DNA of 64,000 nt from contig NZ_JANLNV010000094.1 of assembly GCF_025465935.1 (NCBI RefSeq), positions 1 to 64,000 on the forward strand, written 5' to 3'. This DNA is from Pseudomonas sp. 7P_10.2_Bac1. Its GTDB lineage: Bacteria > Pseudomonadota > Gammaproteobacteria > Pseudomonadales > Pseudomonadaceae. Shown here piece after piece: positions 27,718 through 36,858 of the stretch. Position 1 is the stretch's first letter; the number at the start of each line of letters is the position of its first letter. The notes beneath the pieces are model-generated. The model searched no databases. It worked only from the letters and a program-made list of their open reading frames with translations, and was not told the DNA's origin. Both the position numbers and the translations under genes were made by a program.

Positions 27718-28773
27718 ATGACCGCGACTATTAAGCTCGGCCGATTGGCCGAGTTCCTCGGAGCCACCTTGCGTGGCTCTGCGGAGAAAGAAATTACTGG
27801 GCTGGCCACTTTACAAGAGGCCGGCCCAGCTCAGTTGAGCTTTCTGGCAAACCCCCAATACCGTAAATACCTGGTTGACTGCCACGCTGGGGCTGTATTG
27901 CTCAAGGCCGCGGATGCCGAGGAGTACGCGGGTGACGCGCTGGTTGTGCCCGATCCTTACCTGGCTTATGCCCGCATCTCGCATTTATTCGATCCCAAAC
28001 CCAAAGCCACTGCCGGTATTCACCCTACGGCCGTGATTGCTGACGATGCGGTGGTCGACCCGATGGCGAGTATCGGTGCGTTCGCCGTGATCGAGAGCGG
28101 AGCGCGCATTGGCGCAGGTGTCACCATTGGCGCTCATTGCTTTATCGGTGCTCGTTGCACCATTGGCGAAGATGGCTGGCTGGCTCCTCGCGTTACCCTT
28201 TATCACGATGTTCACATCGGCAAGCGGGTAGTGATTCAGTCAGGCGCCGTGCTGGGGGGTGAAGGTTTTGGTTTCGCCAACGAAAAGGGCGTGTGGCAGA
28301 AAATCGCCCAGATTGGCGGTGTCACCCTTGGTGATGATGTCGAGATTGGCGTCAATACCGCCATTGATCGTGGCGCTTTGGCCGATACGTTGATCGGCAA
28401 TGGCGTCAAGCTGGATAACCAGATTCAAATCGCTCACAACGTTCAAGTGGGTGACCATACGGCGATGGCCGCCTGTGTGGGCATTTCCGGAAGTACTAAA
28501 ATCGGTAAGCACTGCATGCTTGCAGGCGGTGTTGGTTTGGTCGGTCACATTGAAATTTGTGACAACGTGTTCTTGACTGGCATGACGATGGTGACTCATT
28601 CGATCACCGAGCCAGGAGCCTATTCTTCCGGTACTGCCATGCAGCCGGCTGCGGAGTGGCGCAAAAGTGCGGCGCGTATACGTCAGCTGGATGACATTGC
28701 ACGACGGCTAAAACATCTGGAAAAGCGCGTTGGGGAAGTGACCCCAAGCGGTAAAGCTTCTTCAGAAGGCTAA
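27718..28773 (+). CDS. lpxD: UDP-3-O-(3-hydroxyacyl)glucosamine N-acyltransferase LpxD
   Basis: Adds the N-linked 3-hydroxyacyl chain to UDP-3-O-acyl-GlcN in lipid A synthesis. The N-terminal uridine-binding domain (1-100) is followed by hexapeptide repeats of a left-handed helix and a short C-terminal helix. Catalytic His is in the IAHNVQVGDHT region, near residue 240. 351 aa. Starts 2 bp after skp. Confidence 0.97.
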   Translation: MTATIKLGRLAEFLGATLRGSAEKEITGLATLQEAGPAQLSFLANPQYRKYLVDCHAGAVLLKAADAEEYAGDALVVPDPYLAYARISHLFDPKPKATAGIHPTAVIADDAVVDPMASIGAFAVIESGARIGAGVTIGAHCFIGARCTIGEDGWLAPRVTLYHDVHIGKRVVIQSGAVLGGEGFGFANEKGVWQKIAQIGGVTLGDDVEIGVNTAIDRGALADTLIGNGVKLDNQIQIAHNVQVGDHTAMAACVGISGSTKIGKHCMLAGGVGLVGHIEICDNVFLTGMTMVTHSITEPGAYSSGTAMQPAAEWRKSAARIRQLDDIARRLKHLEKRVGEVTPSGKASSEG

Positions 28774-28882
28774 TACAATTTCCATATCAAGAGTGCATAG
28801 CCACTGGTTTGCTTCCTTGATTTGCTAGAGGAGCGCGCCTTAGTCGCGCGCGCCCAATCTTTATTACAGGCTTCCCCACGAA
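28774..28882 (+). other. 109-bp spacer with GC hairpin before fabZ
   Basis: The lpx genes on either side are tightly packed, but this gap is long. It contains a GC-only hairpin (GCGCG..CGCGC, about 28832-28853) and no strong ribosome site before fabZ (weak CAGG only). The hairpin may attenuate or protect the message. Confidence 0.4.
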
Positions 28883-29323
28883 ATGATGGACATCAACGAG
28901 ATTCGCGAATATCTGCCCCACCGTTACCCGTTCCTGCTGGTGGACCGAGTGGTGGATCTGGATGTCGAGAACAAGCGCATTCGTGCCTACAAGAATGTCA
29001 GCATCAACGAACCTTTTTTCAACGGTCACTTCCCGGCGCACCCGATCATGCCCGGCGTATTGATCATTGAAGCCATGGCTCAGGCAGCTGGCATTCTGGG
29101 TTTCAAAATGCTGGATGTTAAACCGGCCGACGGCACACTCTATTATTTCGTAGGCTCTGACAAACTGCGTTTCCGTCAGCCAGTGCTGCCAGGTGACCAA
29201 CTGATCCTCGAAGCCAAGTTCCTGAGCTGCAAGCGCTCTATCTGGAAGTTCGAGTGCCAGGCTTCGGTTGACGGCAAGCCAGTCTGCTCAGCTGAAATCA
29301 TCTGTGCGGAACGCAAACTATGA
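28883..29323 (+). CDS. fabZ: 3-hydroxyacyl-ACP dehydratase FabZ
   Basis: Hot-dog fold dehydratase of type II fatty acid synthesis. It removes water from 3-hydroxyacyl-ACP and so competes with LpxA for 3-hydroxyacyl chains. Catalytic H49 (FFNGHFPAHPIMPG) and E63 are present. 146 aa. The true start may be the second of two adjacent ATG codons (28886). Its stop overlaps the lpxA start (ATGA). Confidence 0.98.
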   Translation: MMDINEIREYLPHRYPFLLVDRVVDLDVENKRIRAYKNVSINEPFFNGHFPAHPIMPGVLIIEAMAQAAGILGFKMLDVKPADGTLYYFVGSDKLRFRQPVLPGDQLILEAKFLSCKRSIWKFECQASVDGKPVCSAEIICAERKL

Positions 29324-30096
29324 GTTTGATTGACCCTCGCGCAATCATCGATCCGACGGCCGTACTGGCCGACGACGTCGAGGTCGGCCCTTGGTCGATC
29401 ATCGGCGCAGGTGTGGAAATCGGCGAGGGGACTGTGATTGGGCCGCATGTGATTCTCAAGGGCCCAACCAGGATCGGTAAACACAATCGCATCTACCAGT
29501 TTTCATCGGTAGGCGAGGACACACCTGATCTGAAGTACAAGGGCGAAGAGACACGCCTGGTGATTGGTGACCACAACGTTATTCGCGAAGGCGTCACCAT
29601 TCATCGTGGCACTGTGCAGGACCGTGCCGAAACAACGCTGGGTGATCACAATCTGATCATGGCCTATGCCCATATCGGGCATGACAGCGTGATTGGCAAT
29701 CATTGCATCCTGGTGAATAACGCCGCCCTGGCGGGCCATGTGCACATGGGAGACTGGGCGATCCTGTCTGGCTTCACTTTGGTTCACCAGTTCTGCCACA
29801 TTGGCGCGCACAGTTTTTCGGGCATGGGCACGGCCATTGGTAAAGATGTTCCGGCATTCGTGACGGTATTTGGCAGCCCGGCCGAAGCGCGCAGCATGAA
29901 TTTTGAAGGCATGCGCCGTCGTGGTTTCAGTGATGAAGCCATTCATGCCCTGCGCCGTGCTTACAAAGTGGTGTATCGACAAGGCCTTACGGTAGAGCAG
30001 GCACTGGCTGAGCTCGCGGAACCTGCTGTGCAGTTCCCTGAAGTGGCGATGTTTGTCGACTCCATTCGTTCCTCCACCCGCGGCATTACGCGCTAG
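29320..30096 (+). CDS. lpxA: UDP-N-acetylglucosamine acyltransferase LpxA
   Basis: First committed step of lipid A: transfers 3-hydroxyacyl from ACP to O3 of UDP-GlcNAc. Left-handed beta-helix of hexapeptide repeats from residue 2, with the catalytic His in MAYAHIGHDSVIGNH, and a C-terminal helical domain. 258 aa. Overlaps fabZ and is 2 bp from lpxB. Confidence 0.98.
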   Translation: MSLIDPRAIIDPTAVLADDVEVGPWSIIGAGVEIGEGTVIGPHVILKGPTRIGKHNRIYQFSSVGEDTPDLKYKGEETRLVIGDHNVIREGVTIHRGTVQDRAETTLGDHNLIMAYAHIGHDSVIGNHCILVNNAALAGHVHMGDWAILSGFTLVHQFCHIGAHSFSGMGTAIGKDVPAFVTVFGSPAEARSMNFEGMRRRGFSDEAIHALRRAYKVVYRQGLTVEQALAELAEPAVQFPEVAMFVDSIRSSTRGITR

Positions 30097-30098
30097 CC

Positions 30099-31226
30099 AT
30101 GGCCATGTTGCGTATTGCGCTGGTGGCAGGCGAGGCTTCCGGCGACATTCTCGGCTCCGGGCTGATGCGAGCGCTGAAGGCCCGTCATGCAGACATCGAA
30201 TTCATCGGCGTCGGTGGCCCCTTGATGGAAGCCGAGGGCATGACCTCTTACTTCCCCATGGAGCGCCTGTCAGTGATGGGGCTGGTAGAAGTTCTGGGTC
30301 GCTTGCGTGAATTGCTCAAACGTCGCAAAGACCTGGTTCAAACGCTGATTGCCGAAAAGCCGGATGTGTTTATCGGTATCGACGCCCCGGACTTTACTCT
30401 CAATATTGAGCTGCAATTGCGCCGTGCCGGAATCAAGACCGTGCACTATGTCAGCCCGTCTGTGTGGGCGTGGCGGCAGAAGCGGGTGCTTAAAATCCGC
30501 GAAGGCTGCGATTTGATGCTGACGCTGTTCCCGTTCGAGGCCAAATTCTACGAAGAGAAGGGTGTGCCGGTGCGTTTTGTCGGTCACCCATTGGCCGATG
30601 CCATCCCGCTTGAAGCCGACCGAGCTGCTGCGCGCGCCGAGTTGGGGTTGCCGGATGGGCCGCTGGTTGCATTGATGCCGGGCAGTCGTGGCGGTGAAGT
30701 CGGCAAGCTGGGCGGCTTGTTCCTGGACGCTGCTCAGATGATTCACAAGACGCGACCTGACGTGCGTTTTGTCCTGCCCTGTGCCAACAACGCTCGGCGC
30801 ATTCAGCTTGAGCAACTGCTGGTCGGGCGTGACTTGCCCTTGACCTTGCTCGATGGGCAGTCGCACCTGGCGCTGGCTGGCTGTGATGCGGTGTTGATCG
30901 CGTCCGGTACAGCGACCCTTGAAGCGTTGCTGTACAAGCGTCCCATGGTGGTTGCTTATCGCTTGTCATCGCTGACTTTCTGGATTCTCAAGCGGCTGGT
31001 CAAAAGCCCCTACGTGTCATTGCCCAATCTGTTGGCCCAACGGCTTTTGGTCCCAGAGTTGTTGCAGGATGCGGCGACGCCTCAAGCGCTGGCAAACACC
31101 TTGTTGCCGCTGGTCGATGGCGGCCAGGAGCAAACGCGTGGTTTCGACGAAATCCATCGCACTTTGCGCCTCGATGCATCCAATCAGGCCGCTGATGCGG
31201 TGCTGGGCCTGATCGCAAAATCTTAA
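30099..31226 (+). CDS. lpxB: lipid A disaccharide synthase LpxB
   Basis: GT19 glycosyltransferase that joins UDP-2,3-diacyl-GlcN and lipid X into the lipid A disaccharide. The N-terminal GEASGDILGSGLM and the later SPSVWAWRQKR are family signatures. 375 aa. Its stop shares one base with the rnhB start. Confidence 0.98.
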   Translation: MAMLRIALVAGEASGDILGSGLMRALKARHADIEFIGVGGPLMEAEGMTSYFPMERLSVMGLVEVLGRLRELLKRRKDLVQTLIAEKPDVFIGIDAPDFTLNIELQLRRAGIKTVHYVSPSVWAWRQKRVLKIREGCDLMLTLFPFEAKFYEEKGVPVRFVGHPLADAIPLEADRAAARAELGLPDGPLVALMPGSRGGEVGKLGGLFLDAAQMIHKTRPDVRFVLPCANNARRIQLEQLLVGRDLPLTLLDGQSHLALAGCDAVLIASGTATLEALLYKRPMVVAYRLSSLTFWILKRLVKSPYVSLPNLLAQRLLVPELLQDAATPQALANTLLPLVDGGQEQTRGFDEIHRTLRLDASNQAADAVLGLIAKS

Positions 31227-31867
31227 TGAGTACAGTGACTATGCAAATCGGATTGGACTTCAACCTGGTCAATCAGGTCGAAGACCTGGTGGCCGGCGTT
31301 GATGAAGTCGGTCGTGGACCGCTGTGCGGTGCCGTGGTCACGGCAGCGGTCATTCTTGACCCGATGCGGCCCATTGCGGGCCTTAACGACTCGAAAAAAC
31401 TCACCGAAGCACGTCGTGAAAAGCTCTTCGATGAAATTTGTGAAAAAGCCCTGAGCTGGTGCATCGCACGAGCGGAAGTTGAAGAAATCGACGAACTGAA
31501 CATTCTGCACGCCACCATGCTGGCCATGCAGCGAGCAGTGGAAGGCCTGAGTATCACCCCCAAGCTGGCGATGATCGACGGCAACCGCTGCCCCAAGCTG
31601 GCGATGCCGGCCGAGGCGGTGGTCAAGGGCGATAGCAAGGTCCCGGCCATTGCTGCGGCCTCGATTTTGGCCAAGGTTAGCCGTGATCGTGAAATGGCTG
31701 CCTTTGAGCTGCAATACCCTGGGTATGGCATTGGCGGGCACAAGGGCTACCCGACGTCCGTTCATCTGGAAGCGCTGGAGCGTTTGGGCCCGACGCCTAT
31801 TCATCGTCGCTCGTTTGGCCCGGTGCGGCGTGCTTACGAAATGCGCGAAGGCCTTGCCAAGGTTTAG
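31226..31867 (+). CDS. rnhB: ribonuclease HII
   Basis: Removes single ribonucleotides and RNA from RNA:DNA hybrids. DEVGRGPLCGAVV gives the first acidic residues (D-E, near 28-29); a third Asp follows in MIDGN. An alternative start five codons in (31241) would give 208 aa. Ends before a hairpin terminator that separates it from dnaE. Confidence 0.96.
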   Translation: MSTVTMQIGLDFNLVNQVEDLVAGVDEVGRGPLCGAVVTAAVILDPMRPIAGLNDSKKLTEARREKLFDEICEKALSWCIARAEVEEIDELNILHATMLAMQRAVEGLSITPKLAMIDGNRCPKLAMPAEAVVKGDSKVPAIAAASILAKVSRDREMAAFELQYPGYGIGGHKGYPTSVHLEALERLGPTPIHRRSFGPVRRAYEMREGLAKV

Positions 31868-31889
31868 TTGCAAGGCTGATGTTTTTGCC

Positions 31890-31921
31890 AAGGCCCGGTA
31901 CAATCCGGGCCTTGTTGTTTC
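31890..31921 (+). terminator. hairpin terminator between rnhB and dnaE
   Basis: AAGGCCCGG pairs with CCGGGCCTT around the loop TACAAT, followed by GTTGTTT. The loop resembles a -10 box, but no -35 sits at proper spacing, so a terminator is the better reading. Confidence 0.65.
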
Positions 31922-31945
31922 CCAAAGCTGATAGACAGGATCACC

Positions 31946-34900
31946 ATGCCGGCTTCATTCGTTCACCTGCGCCTGCACACTGAATACTCCCTGGTCGATG
32001 GCCTGGTGCGGATCAAACCGCTGATCAAAACCCTGGCGAGCATGAATATGCCCGCTGTCGCGGTGACGGATCAGAACAACATGTGTTCCCTCGTCAAATT
32101 CTATAAAACAGCCATGGGCGGTGGTATCAAGCCGATTTGTGGGGCTGACCTGTGGCTGTCGAACAAAGATCCGGATAGCCCGCTGAGCCGTATCAGCCTG
32201 TTGGCGATGAATGCCGTGGGCTATCGCAACCTGACTGAGCTGATTTCTCGGGGCTTTATCGATGGCCAGCGCAACGGCCAGGTCATCATTGAGCGCGAGT
32301 GGGTGGCGCAAGCTGCCGAAGGCTTGATCATGCTGTCGGCTGCCAAAGAAGGCGAGATCGGCCTGGCGCTGCTCAGCGGTAACACTGAAGAAGCGCACAC
32401 CCTGGCGCTTGAATGGATGGCGGTGTTCCCGGAGCGTTTTTATCTGGAAGTTCAGCGTACCAATCGTCCCAATGACGAAGAGCATCTGCATGCTGCCGTT
32501 GCGCTGGCCGATGCCATCGGTGCGCCGCTGGTGGCCACCAACGATGTGCGCTTCATCAAGCCAGAAGACTTCGAGGCTCACGAAACCCGCGTTTGCATTG
32601 GTGAGGGCCGGGCGCTGGACGACCCGCGCCGCTCCAAGAACTACAGCGATCAGCAGTACCTGAAAAGCGCCGAGGAAATGGCCGAGCTGTTCAGTGACCT
32701 GCCCGAGGCGCTGGCCAACTCGGTGGAAATCGCCAAGCGCTGCAACATTGAGGTGAAGCTGGGGACTCACTTCCTGCCCAACTTCCCGATTCCCGATGGC
32801 ATGACCATCGATGAGTACTTCCGCAAAGTATCGTTTGAAGGCCTTGAAGAGCGCTTGAGCGTTCTGCTGCCCAAAGACACCACTGAAGATTACGACGCCC
32901 GACGTCAGGTGTATGTCGATCGGCTGAATTTCGAGCTGGATATCATCATCCAGATGGGGTTCCCCGGTTACTTCCTGATCGTTATGGACTTCATCCAGTG
33001 GGCGAAAAACAACGGCGTGCCGGTCGGCCCGGGACGGGGGTCGGGTGCTGGGTCGCTGGTGGCCTATGTGCAGAAAATCACCGACCTTGATCCGCTGGAA
33101 TATGACCTGCTGTTCGAGCGATTCCTTAACCCGGAACGGGTATCGATGCCCGACTTCGACGTTGACTTCTGCATGGATGGTCGCGACCGGGTGATTGAAT
33201 ATGTGGCTGAAAAGTACGGCCGCAACGCAGTAAGCCAGATCATCACCTTTGGTTCGATGGCGGCGAAAGCGGTTATTCGCGATGTGGCGCGGGTTCAGGG
33301 CAAGTCCTATGGCCTGGCGGATCGTCTGTCTAAGATGATTCCGTTCGAAGTGGGAATGACCCTCGAAAAAGCCTACGAACAGGAAGAAGTGCTGCGTGAC
33401 TTCATCAAGGTGGATGAAGAGGCCGCAGAAATCTGGGAAATGGCGCGCAAGCTCGAAGGCGTTGTGCGTAACGTCGGTAAACACGCCGGTGGTGTGGTTA
33501 TCGCACCGACCAAGTTGACAGACTTCTCGCCGATTTACTGCGATGAAGAGGGTGACGGTCTGGTAACCCAGTTCGACAAGGACGACGTTGAGTCGGCAGG
33601 CCTGGTGAAGTTCGACTTCCTGGGGCTGCGGACCCTGACGGTGATCGACTGGGCGCTGAAAACCATCAACCGTGATCGCGCCAAGCTCAATGAAGAGCCG
33701 CTGGACATCGCCTTCATTCCGCTTGATGACAAGCCGACGTATCAGTTGCTGCAGAAGGCTGAGACCACAGCGGTGTTCCAGCTTGAATCACGCGGCATGA
33801 AAGAGCTGATTAAAAAGCTCAAGCCCGACTGTCTTGAAGACTTGATCGCACTGGTGGCCCTGTTCCGTCCGGGGCCGCTGCAATCGGGCATGGTTGATGA
33901 CTTTATCAACCGTAAGCACGGTCGCGCCGAACTGGCGTATCCGCATTCCGATTATCAATATGAAGGCCTCAAGCCAGTATTGGCGCCAACCTACGGCATC
34001 ATCCTGTACCAGGAGCAGGTGATGCAGATTGCTCAGGTCATGGCCGGTTACACCCTTGGCGGCGCGGACATGTTGCGTCGAGCCATGGGTAAGAAAAAAC
34101 CCGAAGAAATGGCCAAGCAGCGCGGTGGTTTCATTGAAGGCTGTGGCAAGAACAATATTGATGCGGACCTTGCCGGTAACATTTTCGACCTGGTAGAGAA
34201 ATTTGCCGGTTATGGCTTCAACAAATCCCACTCCGCGGCCTACGGCCTGGTGTCTTACCAGACGGCCTGGCTGAAAACGCATTACCCGGCGCCGTTCATG
34301 GCTGCGGTACTGTCGGCGGATATGCACAACACCGACAAGGTTGTGACCTTGATCGAAGAAATTCGCACCATGAAGCTGCGTCTCGACGCACCGGATGTGA
34401 ATGCTTCGGAGTTCAAGTTCACGGTTAACGACGAAGGCCGAATTATTTACGGCCTGGGTGCGATAAAGGGCGTGGGTGAGGGGCCGGTGGAGGCCATTAC
34501 CGAAGCGCGCAAGGACGGTCCGTTTACTGACCTGTTCGATTTCTGCGCGCGTGTTGACCTCAAGCGTATTAACAAACGCACCCTGGACGGTTTGATCCGC
34601 AGCGGCGCTCTGGACCGTCTGGGACCTTACTTCCACGATGAGCCAAAAGCGTATCAAGCTCACATCGATCAAAACCGCGCCGTGTTGCTGGCGGCGATGG
34701 AAGAGGCGATCAAGGCCGCTGAACAAACCGCGCGGACTCACGACAGCGGGCATGCGGATTTGTTTGGCGGATTGTTTGTCGAAGAAGACGCGGATGTGTA
34801 TGGCAACCATCGCAAGGCGAAGGAACTGACCCTCAAAGAGCGTCTCAAGGGTGAGAAAGATACCCTTGGGCTGTATCTGACCGGTCACCCGATTGATGAA

Positions 34901-35467
34901 TACGAAGGCGAAATCCGCCGCTTTGCCCGTCAGCGCATTATTGATCTGAAACCGGCACGCGACACACAGACTGTCGCCGGTATGATCATTGCCCTGCGGG
35001 TGATGAAGAACAAGAAAGGTGACAAGATGGGCTTTATCACTCTGGACGACCGTTCAGGGCGTATCGAAGCCTCCTTGTTCGCCGAGGCCTTCCATTCGGC
35101 GCAATCGTTGTTGCAGACTGACGCAATGGTGGTGGTCGAAGGCGAGGTCAGCAATGATGACTTTTCCGGTGGCCTGCGTTTGCGGGTCAAGCGGGTGATG
35201 AGCATGGAAGAAGCGCGCACCAGCCTGGCTGAAAGCCTGCGTCTCAAAGTGACGCAAGCGGCGCTGAAAGGGGACCAATTACGCTTTCTGGGCGAATTGT
35301 TCAAAAAACATCGCGGGGCGTGCCCGATCACCATGGACTACACCGGCGCAGACGCCAAGGCTTTGCTGCAGTTTGGCGAAACCTGGCGGATTGATCCGGC
35401 AGACAGCTTGATTCAAGCGTTGCGTGACCAGTTTGGGCGAGACAACGTCTTCCTCCAATACCGTTGA
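31946..35467 (+). CDS. dnaE: DNA polymerase III alpha subunit
   Basis: Replicative polymerase of 1173 aa, close to the usual gammaproteobacterial length. An N-terminal PHP domain starts with FVHLRLHTEYSLVDG. The polymerase catalytic Asp residues are in PDFDVDFCMDGRD (near 405). Next come the thumb/fingers with ALVALFRPGPLQSGMVDDF, a helix-hairpin-helix region, and a C-terminal OB-fold with the beta-clamp and tau contacts. DnaE1 type, not DnaE2. Confidence 0.99.
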   Translation: MPASFVHLRLHTEYSLVDGLVRIKPLIKTLASMNMPAVAVTDQNNMCSLVKFYKTAMGGGIKPICGADLWLSNKDPDSPLSRISLLAMNAVGYRNLTELISRGFIDGQRNGQVIIEREWVAQAAEGLIMLSAAKEGEIGLALLSGNTEEAHTLALEWMAVFPERFYLEVQRTNRPNDEEHLHAAVALADAIGAPLVATNDVRFIKPEDFEAHETRVCIGEGRALDDPRRSKNYSDQQYLKSAEEMAELFSDLPEALANSVEIAKRCNIEVKLGTHFLPNFPIPDGMTIDEYFRKVSFEGLEERLSVLLPKDTTEDYDARRQVYVDRLNFELDIIIQMGFPGYFLIVMDFIQWAKNNGVPVGPGRGSGAGSLVAYVQKITDLDPLEYDLLFERFLNPERVSMPDFDVDFCMDGRDRVIEYVAEKYGRNAVSQIITFGSMAAKAVIRDVARVQGKSYGLADRLSKMIPFEVGMTLEKAYEQEEVLRDFIKVDEEAAEIWEMARKLEGVVRNVGKHAGGVVIAPTKLTDFSPIYCDEEGDGLVTQFDKDDVESAGLVKFDFLGLRTLTVIDWALKTINRDRAKLNEEPLDIAFIPLDDKPTYQLLQKAETTAVFQLESRGMKELIKKLKPDCLEDLIALVALFRPGPLQSGMVDDFINRKHGRAELAYPHSDYQYEGLKPVLAPTYGIILYQEQVMQIAQVMAGYTLGGADMLRRAMGKKKPEEMAKQRGGFIEGCGKNNIDADLAGNIFDLVEKFAGYGFNKSHSAAYGLVSYQTAWLKTHYPAPFMAAVLSADMHNTDKVVTLIEEIRTMKLRLDAPDVNASEFKFTVNDEGRIIYGLGAIKGVGEGPVEAITEARKDGPFTDLFDFCARVDLKRINKRTLDGLIRSGALDRLGPYFHDEPKAYQAHIDQNRAVLLAAMEEAIKAAEQTARTHDSGHADLFGGLFVEEDADVYGNHRKAKELTLKERLKGEKDTLGLYLTGHPIDEYEGEIRRFARQRIIDLKPARDTQTVAGMIIALRVMKNKKGDKMGFITLDDRSGRIEASLFAEAFHSAQSLLQTDAMVVVEGEVSNDDFSGGLRLRVKRVMSMEEARTSLAESLRLKVTQAALKGDQLRFLGELFKKHRGACPITMDYTGADAKALLQFGETWRIDPADSLIQALRDQFGRDNVFLQYR

Positions 35468-35651
35468 CGGTCAGGGGCGAATCACGCGCCCTGATCTCGA
35501 CCTGAATTTTTAATCTCGACCTGAGAGCGCCTCTCCCTTAAGGTAGGCGCGATACAGATCAACCGGCTGCCCCAGTCGGGTTGGACTCACCAGCAAATGC
35601 TGGGTTTCACGCCCGCTGGCATGCTTTGCCGCCGACCCAAGACGGATGCTT
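35468..35651 (+). other. dnaE-accA gap with hairpin and short direct repeat
   Basis: A small hairpin (TCAGGGGCG with CGCCCTGA, about 35480-35494) follows dnaE. Then ATCTCGACCTGA occurs twice, at 35494-35505 and 35513-35524. No terminator T run is evident. The accA promoter must lie here or upstream. Confidence 0.45.
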
Positions 35652-36599
35652 ATGAACCCGAATTTTCTTGATTTCGAACAGCCGATTGCTGACCTGCAAG
35701 CCAAAATCGAAGAGTTGCGCTTGGTCGGTAATGACAATTCGCTGAACATCAGCGATGAAATCTCTCGCCTGCAAGACAAAAGCAAAACGCTGACTGAAGA
35801 TATTTTCGGCAAGCTGACCAGCTGGCAAATTGCTCGTCTGGCCCGTCATCCGCGTCGTCCTTACACCTTGGACTACATTGATCACATCTTCACCGAATTC
35901 GATGAGCTACACGGCGACCGTCACTTCTCCGATGACGCTGCCATCGTCGGTGGTATTGCGCGTCTGGATGGCCAGCCAGTCATGGTGATCGGTCACCAGA
36001 AAGGCCGTGAAGTGCGTGAGAAGGTTCGCCGCAACTTCGGCATGCCGCGTCCGGAAGGCTACCGTAAAGCCTGCCGACTGATGGAAATGGCCGAACGTTT
36101 CAAAATGCCGATCCTGACCTTCATCGACACGCCGGGTGCTTACCCGGGGATTGACGCCGAAGAGCGTAACCAGAGCGAAGCGATTGCCTGGAACCTGCGT
36201 GTCATGGCTCGCCTGAAAACCCCGATCATCTCCACTGTAATCGGTGAGGGTGGTTCGGGCGGTGCATTGGCGATTGGCGTCTGCGACCAATTGAACATGC
36301 TGCAGTATTCGACTTACGCGGTGATCTCGCCGGAAGGCTGTGCATCGATTCTGTGGAAGACCGCCGAAAAGGCGCCGGACGCAGCAGAAGCCATGGGTAT
36401 CACTGCTGAGCGCCTGAAAGGCCTGGGCATCGTTGACAAGGTCATCATCGAGCCGTTGGGCGGCGCGCATCGTGATCCGGCGGCGGCTTCTGCCACCATC
36501 CGTGGCGAGCTGATCTCGCAACTGGACATGCTCAAAAAGCTCGACACCGAAACCTTGCTCAAGCGTCGTTATGATCGCCTGATGAGCTACGGTCTCTGA
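35652..36599 (+). CDS. accA: acetyl-CoA carboxylase carboxyltransferase alpha subunit
   Basis: Forms the carboxyltransferase with AccD and makes malonyl-CoA for fatty acid synthesis. The crotonase-type core has the oxyanion-hole loops TPGAYPGIDAEERNQSEAI and GEGGSGGALAI. The ATG at 35652 is preferred (SD ACGGA upstream) over ATG 35646; 315 aa. A repeat element begins about 10 bp after the stop. Confidence 0.98.
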   Translation: MNPNFLDFEQPIADLQAKIEELRLVGNDNSLNISDEISRLQDKSKTLTEDIFGKLTSWQIARLARHPRRPYTLDYIDHIFTEFDELHGDRHFSDDAAIVGGIARLDGQPVMVIGHQKGREVREKVRRNFGMPRPEGYRKACRLMEMAERFKMPILTFIDTPGAYPGIDAEERNQSEAIAWNLRVMARLKTPIISTVIGEGGSGGALAIGVCDQLNMLQYSTYAVISPEGCASILWKTAEKAPDAAEAMGITAERLKGLGIVDKVIIEPLGGAHRDPAAASATIRGELISQLDMLKKLDTETLLKRRYDRLMSYGL

Positions 36600-36609
36600 T
36601 CATAGCTGG

Positions 36610-36834
36610 CCCTCACCCCAACCCTCTCCCGGGGGGAGAGGGAGCTGATTAGCGGTGTTTTAGAGCGCGCAGCCGGTCAGTTCCCCTCCTTCCGGGAGAG
36701 GAGCTGATTAGCGATTTTCCAGAGCGCGCAGCCGGTCAGTTCCCCTTCTTCCGGGATAGGGACTGATTAGCGATTTTCCAGAGCGCGCAGCCGGTCAGTT
36801 CCCTCTCCCTCCGGGAGAGGGCTAGGGTGAGGGG
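36610..36834. repeat. inverted-end repeat element with three 59-bp tandem units
   Basis: The ends match those of the 6.3-kb element: left CCCTCACCCCAACCCTCTCCC from 36610, right inverted copy ending at 36834. Between them three units of 59 bp start at 36644, 36703 and 36762. Each carries GATTAGCG, a GAGCGCGCAGCCGGTCAGTT segment and a partial CCTTCCGGGAGAG palindrome. The core differs from the 130-bp core at 6.3 kb, although part of its reverse complement (AACTGACCG) resembles the GACCGACCG of that unit. The right end is 25 bp before the tilS ATG. Confidence 0.93.
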
Positions 36835-36858
36835 CTTTTGATCCAGGCGGTGCTTGAT

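Noticed and set aside
31890..31913. TACAAT in the rnhB-dnaE hairpin loop as a -10 box
   Set aside because: The only -35-like hexamer is 8 bp away; the hairpin plus T-rich tail fits a terminator.
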